Shown: piece by piece, positions 55,395 through 64,000 of the stretch
How positions within the stretch are numbered: the first letter of the stretch is position 1
Layout of the letters: the number at the start of each line of letters is the position of its first letter
DNA from: Curvularia sp. ZM96
Lineage: Eukaryota; Ascomycota; Dothideomycetes; Pleosporales; Pleosporaceae
Assembly: GCA_022457065.1 (NCBI GenBank)
Contig: JAJGBQ010000002.1
Location: 1,116,001 to 1,180,000 of the forward strand
Reading direction: 5' to 3'
DNA: 64,000 nt
Program-made: the position numbers and the translations under genes
Notes under the pieces: generated by a model
The model's database searches: none
Seen by the model: the letters and a program-made list of their open reading frames with translations, nothing else
Told to the model about the DNA's origin: nothing

Positions 55395-57447
55395 CGTGCA
55401 AGTGTAGTGTGAGGTTGATGGAATGTAGGCGAAAGTTTTGGTGTGTCTTGATCAAGTCAAGCTGGTGGGAGGAGGCTTTTTGAAGCAGACGTTCCTGGGA
55501 CCCTGCTTTAAAAGGAAAAAAGAGTCGCGGCCAACGGCAGCGTTGTTGTGACTGAGCCCTGGTATGGCTACGTACGCAACAGTGCGTAGGGGTACGTAGG
55601 GGTCGGCGATGATCTCACGGAAGCGCCGTGCTGGTCCGAGTGTGTGGTAGGGCTGAGCCAAAGGGACCAAACTTGCCGGATCGTCAAGGGCGGAGGAGGC
55701 TAATGGCCGGGCCGACTATCCAGAACTTACGAAGTATTGTGATCTCAGTGTGCGAGTAGAGAGGTGAATGCTTCAGGGCGGGACGAGGCCTCTCTTGTAG
55801 GCCAGCCCGCCCACATATGGTGCCATCCATGACATATCGTGCCAGCCATGGCACACGGGCGTCAAGTCGCAGAGGCGCGTTCATTTGGATGACATGGCTG
55901 GTCCATGGACCGCTCCTGGGCTGGTCACAGGGTGTCCCTTCGTTGCGTCGGCGGCCCAAAATTTGAGCTGACACGCAACGCTTCGACAAATGGACCCAAT
56001 GGCTTGGCTTGAGCATAGCGTTCCCTGGCCTAGAACCAGATTGGGCAACTTCTTACAAGCGTCTCTGGAGCGACAGGGTCAGCACTGTCACGCGAAAGCC
56101 TAATGGCCTAGCGGCTGGTTGTGCGATGCCGAACGCGACGTCTGAGGGCGGCATGAATGCATGCGAGGCGCAGGAGAGATGAAGACCGGCCAAACAAGCG
56201 GCTGCAGAGCACGACCAGACCCAAATGACCCGTGACATGCAAAAGGCGATGCAGATTCATTTGCCTTGCGCACGAAAGCCCCTCCCGCCGCTACAGACTG
56301 ACTCAAGGCAGTCGGCGAAACAAGCGTGCCGTACTCCGCGATGGTGCCAGCGAAGCGGGGTAGAGTGAAGTCGATGGCGATGGTAGCACAGAGGACGACA
56401 AAGGGGGGAGCTTCTGGGCCCATTGTGAGTGGGCGTGGTGAGGCGCCACAGCGGCAGAGGTGCATCTTGTGCATCTCCAAGGAAATCTCAAACGTCGCTG
56501 CATCTTGCCACGAACAGGAGACCAAGGAATTATGCCGGCGTCGATGTTACTGCTCAGCTTCTGATGCAGTTCTGTGCAGGGGTGGGTCTGGAATGTTGCC
56601 CACCAACGCCAATCGCGCCAGAGCGAGTTGGGCGGAGTCATCCACCCGCATTGTGGCGTTGTAGCCGCGGGCGATCGTGGTCTGACAGCGGAGAAGCGAG
56701 CATCGTGGCGAGAGGCATTAAGCGTTGTATGGTACGGATTGGGTTGATGCTTGCGACTACTGCGCTTCATAGTCTCCTGCTCCTCACGTGCCACACGTGC
56801 CACATATCGAAGCGGCCAGACGCAGCACTGGCCTCGAGCCACAAGCCACATTCCAGACCAGTGGAAGACAGATCTGATCTGATCACTTGGTGGCGAGACT
56901 ATAGTCCTCAGTCTAGACAATGCCAGGCGGCTGAGAACCAGCTGAAGAAGAAGAATGGGCGTACGCCTTCTGTACTCGGTACGCTGGCATGATGTTTGCA
57001 GCTATCGGCCGAGACGCGATTGGAAATTCGGCCGAGAGTCAAGTGCATACAGGCCAAGAGCCAGCTGCCCTGCGAGACGTGTTTCATAAAAGATCGTGAA
57101 GTCGCATGTGTGGTGTTGAGGAAAGACGAGTTGGAAGCCAGGACTCTTGCAATTGTGTTTTGCCAAGGCTAGTGCGGGAGAGGAACAGGGAAGGAAGCAT
57201 GGGCCGGGGTAGGTGGGTCGCCCGTCTCGCCAAAGGTTGACGTCGACAGTCGTGATAGCTTCAATGACAGCAGTCTACCGCAAACACGCCGTGTCCCATA
57301 CACCCGTCTGTTGCTTGACTGTGTGATTCGGATGCGTATGCCTTTGCAGGTTGCGTCTTTCTTGGCTCACTAGCGCTTTTCCCTTTGCACCTTCGCCCCT
57401 CCGTTACCCAGCTCCCCCACCCCCGAGGAACCCCGCGCAGCTTCATC
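55395..57447. other. 2-kb intergenic region, BTB gene / DOA1
   Basis: Divergent arrangement: promoters of both genes must lie here. Long open frames at 56100-56920 on both strands lack domains and are judged chance frames in GC-rich sequence. No RNA gene or repeat seen. Confidence 0.5.
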
Positions 57448-59820
57448 ATGGCTGATTTCAAGCTATCAGCCACTCTTCGTGGCCACGAGGACGACGTAAG
57501 CATAGCCCAGACCATAGAGTTCTTGGGTAGTCAACCAAACTAACATGTCGCCCAGGTTCGCAGCGTAGTCTTCCCCTCCCCCGCCTCCATCTTCTCTGCG
57601 TCGCGAGACTTTACTGTCCGCGCCTGGACACAGCAATCAGCCAGCCCACCCGCATGGGACAGCTCCATAAAGACGCACGGCAAGGAATTTGTCAATTCTC
57701 TCGCCTTCGTCCCGCCCTCATCCTCGTTCCCCGAAGGCCTCGTTGTCTCTGGCGGCAAAGACCAAATCATCGATGTCCGCTCCCCCACCAAGAACCTCGA
57801 TGCCGACGCCGATGCACTGTTGATAGGCCACGGCAACAATGTCTGCGCACTCGACGTCAGTGAGGACGGAAGATACATTGTCAGCGGTAGTTGGGACATG
57901 GAAGCGCGGTTGTGGGAGGTGGGCAAGTGGGGCGAGTCTACCGTGCTACAAGGTCACACTGCGTCGGTATGGGCTGTCCTTGCCTTTGATGCCAATACCA
58001 TCATTACAGGATGTGCAGACAAACAGATCCGCGTTTACAACATCTCAGGTGCTGCATCACCAGCGCGCTCCTTCCAGGCACCCGAAGTCGTCCGCGCTCT
58101 CTGTCGGCTGCCTTCGGACCACCCCTCGGGGGCCCAATTCGCCTCAGCCGGCAACGATGCCGTCATCCGCTTATGGACCCTTACCGGAAAGCAAGTGGCG
58201 GAGCTACATGGACATGAAAACTTCATTTACTCACTTGCCGTTCTCCCCAACGGCGGAATAGTGAGTGCTGGCGAAGATCGGACCGTGCGCATATGGGAAA
58301 ACAACCAGTGCATACAGACCATCACTCACCCAGCCATCTCAGTATGGTCGGTAGCTGTGTGCCAAGAGAACGGCGATATCGTCACTGGTGCCAGTGATAA
58401 ACTCGCACGCGTCTTTACTCGCAGCCAGTCCCGATATGCTGCGGAGACCGAGATTCAGCAGTTCATCGATGATGTCAAGGCATCAGCAATTCCACAACAG
58501 ACTGTGGGTGACATCAACAAGGAACAGCTGCCAGGGCCCGAGTTCCTCACCCAGCGGTCTGGTACAAAGGAAGGTCAGGTCCAGATGATTAAGGAGATGA
58601 ATGGCAACGTTTCGGCATATCAGTGGTCGGCTGCTGCTAACCAGTGGGTGAATGTTGGCACTGTAGTCGATTCTGCTGGAAGCGGTGGACGCAAAATCTC
58701 CTACGCTGGAAAAGAGTACGATTATGTCTTTGACGTTGACATTGAAGACGGCAAGCCTCCATTGAAACTACCCTACAACCTCAACCAAAATCACTACGAG
58801 GTGGCGCGCAAGTTCATCGAGGACAACGAGCTACCCTTGACATATCTCGACCAGGTCGCAAACTTCATCATTCAGAATACACAAGGTGCAACGCTAGGTC
58901 AAAGTAGTGGGCAGGGCGCAGATCCATGGGGCACAGACGCACGGTACCGCCCCGGAGACGCCAACCAAGTCCCTTCGCAATCGCAGCCTGCACCATCAGC
59001 AACCAGGATACTCCCACAAAAGGACTACCTCCCCATCACCGCTGGTAATCATAAGGTCATCTTTAAGAAGCTCACCGAATTTAACCAAGCGCTGATCGAC
59101 GATGGTCAAAAGGGAATTTCGCTGAATCCCTCAGACATTGAGCAGTTGAGTGTGACTGTGAGTGCGCTTGAGAAGGGAAACGGCAAGGGTATCGACATCA
59201 CTGGTGTCGAGCTGCTCCTCAAAGCAGCAACTCAATGGCCGGCAGAGAAGCGACTCCCTGCCCTCGACCTGCTACGACTAGTCCTCGCGTTCGAGGAGCC
59301 AGCAGCCTTCCTTGTGTCGCCTGAGCAAAGCTTGTTGCCAGCCCTTATCGAATCTGGTGTCTTTAGCGACGCATCTCCGCCCAACAATACCATGATGGCA
59401 ATACGGTGTCTCACCAATCTACTCCAAACCGAGAAGGGCAGACTCGTTGCCAGCACAGAGTTTGATACGATCCATCCTTTAGTCTCGCCATTCCTTAGCT
59501 CGACCAACCGCAACTTGATCATTGCGCTCACCACACTATACATTAATTACTCGGTGCTACTGAATTCCGAGAACAACGCCGACCGTGCGCTGTCACTGCT
59601 GGACGATCTTTCAAAAGTGCTCACCACAGCCACCGACTCTGAAGCCGTCTACCGTGCGTTGGTGGCGACTGGTACGCTGCTCTGTCTTGGCTCCGACTTT
59701 TGTGAAGCTGGACGCGATATTCTGCAAATTGGTGATGCCGTCACCCGTGCTGAGCAGAAAGTCAAGGAGCCTCGTATCCGGAACGTCGTGGCTGAGATTC
59801 GTCAGCGGCTGCAGGGATAA
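57448..59820 (+). CDS. DOA1: Doa1/PLAA (Ufd3, Lub1): ubiquitin-binding Cdc48 cofactor
   Basis: Two exons, 57448-57495 (16 codons) and 57556-59820, split by a 60-bp intron, give 770 aa. The N-terminal half is a seven-bladed WD40 propeller (residues 8-300; repeats such as L-R-G-H-E-D-D-V-R, L-Q-G-H-T-A-S-V-W, L-H-G-H-E-N-F-I-Y). A PFU domain follows, about 350-460, with Y-Q-W and Y-D-Y-V-F-D-V-D-I-E-D-G. The C-terminal PUL domain (about 520-770) is an Armadillo-like fold that binds the tail of Cdc48/p97. The protein ties ubiquitin to Cdc48 in degradation and sorting. Domain order and length match the family from yeast to human. Confidence 0.97.
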
Positions 59821-62167
59821 CAAGAACTAATCTCTCCTGCGTTCTGCATGCAGTCAGATATGTATTATATAGATGAAGGGCCGCGGGTTGCATTGCATTG
59901 CATGAAGCCAGGCACCTCTTCTCTTTTGCTCGGGTATAGATGGAGAGGTGCGTTGGGATGATGCAACAGAATATGTGCTTGGCACTTAGAGTGGGGCACC
60001 AACGGCGATACACATACATACGTATGCATACGCGCTGGACATGCGCATAGTGCTATCAAGGTTTAAGCATGCAGCTCAATGCTCTTTTGTAAAAATCCAC
60101 ACATTTTACCCTGTCACGGCTTGCATTTTGCGGTCTTTTTACATGAAGATAGGTCTCCAAGGTTTCTGTCCTACCTAACATTTAGTAGGCTACGTCAGTG
60201 TACAGTGGTGACGACAACAGACAACGAAACAAAGGAACACAGAGACCAACAAAACGCCCGCCTATTCAGACTTGGTACAAACCCTCTTGTCCTAGCGACA
60301 TATGTTCATACGTCTACCCCTGTTCCCTGGTTTTGAGATCACCATTACATATGCACCGAAACCAGCAAATGCACCGCTGCAGTTTGGACTGCTTGCTTGC
60401 CGCATATACTGTTGTTTTATTATTCCTTTCCTCCTGGGTTCTACTAATGTATCTCGCTGCAGGTTCCTTGCCGATAACAAATATACCCACCGTACGTTGG
60501 AGCAAGTGAAAGGTGTCCCTCCTACTCCTCCAAACAAAAAAAGGAACAAAAAGAAAAACGCACTCGGTCGGGTGATCAGCAACATGTAAGAAATTTTAGC
60601 TTACTGGGCATAAAAACGAAATATCGAACGGGCAGCCACTTAACGTTCTCGGTTATCGTTGCTTTTTTGTTTTAATCTGAAAGGGGCAGGGATGAGGAGG
60701 TATGTAGAGGCAGATATGGGAAGCGTTATCAAACTTTAAGCGATATCGTTGGCGTACGCTCGCAGGCTGCATGCAAGTTTGATACTGGGGTAGATTATCA
60801 GGACCAGCATATGTACCTCAGATTTTCTTTCTCTCCCGCCGTAACACGGTGATGCCTTATGTGTTTTCCCTTTTTATTCGCAGAAACGGACATGTGGCAG
60901 AAATTAAGTTTCTCAATTCACTAAACACACAGTAGATGTGGCTTGTTGGTGGCCCAAGTCGTTCATTCGTTTAATATGACTCGCGATGAACCCAAACGAA
61001 AAGTGAAAAGGAATCAAAAGTCAAAAACCAAGACTCATATGTCATGGGGCGTACAGAAAAGGAAAATGGGTTCGTGCGGGGGTTACACTCATGCTTGGTC
61101 TGTGTGGGACAACGGAGGAAAGCGTACAGAATGAGGATGGGCAATTTCAATTTCCACTCAATTTCCACTCTTGCATATGTACAAGTAGATCGGCACATTT
61201 GTCGGCATGTATCAAGCGAAACGCAGCGAGGGAGCAAGAGTCGGAAAGTCCTCCGTTTTTGCCGCCGACAGCGACACCTCTACAAGAAAAAACAGACTTG
61301 GCACGAGTTATGTTATGAGGCGGCCGCGCACACGAACGCGTGTCCCTGCTGCGTCTTCTCTCTGCCTCCCGCGCCTCCAACAAGCCCGCTCATCATCCCG
61401 CTCTTGCGTGATCTCCCTGAACGAACGGGCCGTGGTGCGGCGGGGCGAAAGTGTGTCTTCACATCGGCGTCGGTGTGTCGGCATTGACGATCGCCGACAT
61501 GCCAACGGCGGGAAGGATCGTGCCAAGAGAGTGTTGCGTAGGCAATTTGATGCTGAGGCAACGAGAACAGACGGCTGGCGGTGAGTCAGGGGGGAGCGCT
61601 GTCATGGTTTCAATAATGTGCTTGCAGAAGCATTGCTGGGGTGTGCAAGCGGTGAGGTTGGCTGAAGGTGCTTGTGAGGGATGACGCTAGTGCAAATGAG
61701 AGTTAGCGCGATATGTCTATGGGCCGTGGTGTTGGTCTCCAACCCCAGGTATCGATCACCAGGGTGATAGACAACTTTGGGGTTTTGCGAAGACCAAAAT
61801 CTACTCTAGAATCTGGGTGTTCGATGGTTTGAATATGAAGTTGGATCGTTGGAACTATCCTACACTTACTGACGCCGTCGACACTGTTGACGTCAGGACA
61901 TAGTCCGAGGAGGAGTCATGAAGGCATCATTGTTACGACGTACTTTGCGTCAAGAAAACTAGACACAGCATAATAGAATGGTTGTACCAGGCGGAGTTAG
62001 TTATATGAAAGTCTTGCCTCAATCTTCCCCATCGCCGCACCTGATACCGTTTTCCAATCGAAAGCTGCATTGAACCTGAATCACAATACTAAACTTCACT
62101 AAACGGCCACGAAACGCAACTTAAAATTCAAAAAGCCTTAATATATATTCATCGAGAAATAAACAAG
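59821..62167. other. 2.3-kb intergenic region
   Basis: No supported gene. There is a short inverted repeat, ATCACC-AG-GGTGAT, near 61756. Open frames on both strands between 60943 and 61700 have no domain. Confidence 0.5.
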
Positions 62168-62704
62168 ATGTCCGGTAAAAACGAACAAGGCAGCATCGAC
62201 GTCAAACAAAGAAATGGTACACTCATGTTGCCCCCTTACACCACCTTACAACCCTCTCTAACATGATCCTCAGTCCTCAACGCCCCGCTCCACAAACACT
62301 CCTCCGAACGCTCTGCCCCATCCTCCCTCCCTTCTAACCTCTCCACCGGCACCTGCAGCAGCAACAACCCCATCGCCGCCATCCTCACCAACTCCTTCCT
62401 CGACTTCAGCACCTCCCTCGGCACTGACTTGCGCAAAGTCGGTCTCGAGCCCGGCCAACGCGTCTGCCTCGAAGCCTCCATGTGGAAAAGCGCTGCTGAC
62501 AAGGGGATCGGCGATGTTCCGAGAGTGAAGCTGGAGGCGACGCATGTCAAGGCGCTGAATAGCGTGGGCTTGGATGTGTTGAAGAGGTGGGCGGCGGAGC
62601 CGGAGTTGGAGGGGAAGAGGGATCGTGTTATTAAGCCTGGGGAGGGCACGGCGAGGTGGGCGAGGGAGAGTGGGGATATTGGGGCCAAGGATCCACGGTC
62701 GTAG
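62168..62704 (+). CDS. DUF2237 family protein, divergent
   Basis: Two exons, 62168-62216 and 62274-62704, across a 57-bp intron (GTACAC..CCTCAG), give 159 aa. The order of blocks follows bacterial DUF2237: N-V-L-N-A-P-L at the start, L-T-N-S-F-L-D-F-S-T-S-L-G-T-D-L, G-L-E-P-G-Q-R-V-C-L-E-A-S-M-W-K, then V-K-L-E-A-T-H-V-K-A-L. Bacterial members have W-C-L-C at the third block and a Cys/Gly-rich segment after the first; both are altered or replaced by Ser-rich sequence here. A charged tail of about 40 residues is extra. Function of the family is unknown. The gene may derive from bacterial transfer. Confidence 0.75.
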
Positions 62705-63368
62705 GAGTGCGTGGACAAGGGTGTATAATATAAGTGAACTTATGTATTTTAGTATCTTAATATGTTGAGGGTTGAGATTAAAAAGTATGTCAAGTGACGC
62801 ATTATTCAAAGAAAAGGATCAAATGATGGCAGGCAACACTTAGTGATTCTGTGTGGCGGCCATCAGTCAACGACAATACTTTTCTTGCCAGCAAAAATTA
62901 TGGTAAATCATAGTTATCAATATTTTTCGCTACGTACCCATGAAGAGCAGCAAACAGCTCGTTAGCATAACAAACCATCATTCGAAGAAAACTAGACATA
63001 CTATGGTCATCACGACCAGAATAAACGAGACATTTTCATTTAGTTCTCGGGAGAGACAAGGTCCTTGTGAGCAAAGATGAACCGGTAAATAACAATGGGT
63101 CAGTTTGCACAACCAGAACAAAGTGACACCGTGCGATTTTTGTTCAGAAATCATTGAATTCCATGTTGCCGACAAGGTTCTGTTCCATCGAACCAACATT
63201 TCATGCATTAGTTACAGAAAATATATCATATCTTTTTTTGTTTCATACACATCCCTTCTTTGAGCTCTCTATCTGCGAAATCCAAACATATATGCAAGTC
63301 GCTCAAGCGCCATTAAAATGCAAAAACACACTTAATGCTCAACTCTTATTCGGAAAAACAGCGCACTC
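62705..63368. other. Convergent intergenic region, 664 bp
   Basis: 3' regions of the DUF2237 gene and the MFS transporter. AT-rich; no gene seen. Confidence 0.6.
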
Positions 63369-64000
63369 TTAGACTTGAATCTCGTTCCTCTCGGCAGGCT
63401 CCAAGATGCCGCCGCGGGTACCGCTCTGTTCAGCCTTGCTGAAGGAACGGCCACCAGGGCCCATGTGCAGACGGTCGGTGTCGACGAGACCGTCCTTCTG
63501 GAGGGTGGATGGGTCCCACTTGCTGCTCGTGATGGGGTTGACGTGCAGGACGTACATGGTGTCGATCTCTTCGAGGGAGCGGCCCTTGGTCTCGATCATG
63601 AAGAAGTACACGATGAAGAAGAGGATGACAAGGGAGACGGCAAAGACGAGACCGTAGAAGTAGTCGATGCGTTTGGTGATCATAGTGGAGCAGAAAGAGA
63701 TGATGAAGTTGAAAAGCCAGTTGGAAGCAGTCTAGAAAGCGTGTTAGTAAATTGTAGAGCGAGGGAAGTCTAGACATGAACTTACGGCAAGACCCATACA
63801 GGTAGCACGGTAGCGGGCAGGGTAGAGCTCTCCGACAATGGCCCAGACAAGAGGTCCCCAGGTGGTGGCGAAAGCAGCAATGAACAGGCAGGTAAAGACA
63901 ATCATGATGTTTCCGGCCTGGGGGGTGCTGAGAGGGTTCGCGTGGTCGAGCTGGTACTGGCCAATGAAGGAGTAGATGAAGAGGCAAACAGCCATCCAAG
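63369..64000 (-). CDS. MFS sugar transporter, 3' part (cut by window edge)
   Basis: The C-terminal part of a minus-strand gene that continues past 64000. Two exons are visible, 64000-63786 and 63731-63369, with a 54-bp intron (GTAAGT..TTCTAG). The sequence has helix 10 onward of a sugar porter: T-T-W-G-P-L-V-W-A-I-V-G-E-L-Y-P-A-R-Y-R-A-T-C-M-G, then N-W-L-F-N-F-I-I, and F-M-I-E-T-K-G-R-S-L-E-E-I-D. The E-T-K-G-R-S-L-E-E-I-D ending and the following acidic/basic tail are typical of fungal high-affinity hexose transporters such as Hgt1/Mst types. Substrate cannot be fixed from this fragment. Confidence 0.9.

Noticed and set aside
56100..56920. Overlapping frames on both strands upstream of DOA1
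   Set aside because: No domain on either strand; GC-rich chance frames.
1..64000. tRNA genes
   Set aside because: I scanned for B-box-like GGTTCGANNCC sequences; the few partial matches (for example near 40918) had no matching A box or cloverleaf arms.

Overview
The window is nuclear DNA from a filamentous ascomycete. The gene families and intron style fit a Dothideomycete, probably Pleosporales; that placement is my inference. Nearly all introns are 45-85 bp with GT..AG ends and a CTAAC-like branch site. I support 24 protein-coding genes, one cut by the right edge. For 22 of the other 23 I read exon boundaries whose lengths sum to whole codons; the remaining one (51520-52092) does not resolve. 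I found no rRNA, tRNA, CRISPR array or intact transposon.

Layout. 1-5 kb: a GH23/SLT lysozyme-like enzyme without a signal peptide, a 2.4-kb empty stretch, and a DUF7728 membrane protein. 5-12.4 kb: an orphan histone H4, a cysteine hydrolase divergent from an APC-family permease, and a tail-anchored coiled-coil protein with 60-bp tandem repeats. 12.4-23 kb: a 3.5-kb GC-rich non-coding stretch, an RfeG-type protein, a secreted six-hairpin-like protein, and DNA polymerase eta (minus strand). 23.6-35.6 kb: a caleosin, a Zn2Cys6 regulator, an NmrA-like protein, a 2-hydroxyacid dehydrogenase and an MFS sugar transporter. 37-45 kb: a DUF8035 protein, and a CTF1-like Zn2Cys6 regulator divergent from an HTD2-type dehydratase. 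45-49 kb: a ZIP zinc transporter divergent from an Aspf2/Pra1 zincophore. 49-54 kb: a gene-poor tract holding one cysteine-rich secreted-protein locus. 54-64 kb: a BTB protein, the ubiquitin adaptor Doa1, a DUF2237 protein and the 3' part of an MFS sugar transporter.

The best-supported functional unit is the zincophore/ZIP pair (45137-49118). The two genes share a 1,237-bp intergenic region containing six GCCARG (PacC-type) sites and a 20-bp dyad just upstream of the zincophore TATA box. Both proteins carry an extracytoplasmic Cys/His cluster (ZIP residues 161-171; zincophore residues 303-312). This matches the Aspf2/ZrfC and Pra1/Zrt1 zinc-scavenging arrangement known from Aspergillus and Candida. 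Two other divergent pairs may also be functional units: hydrolase/permease and CTF1-like regulator/HTD2.

The most unusual loci are the lysozyme-like gene, the tail-anchored repeat protein, and the cysteine-rich secreted-protein locus whose frame is broken or mis-spliced.
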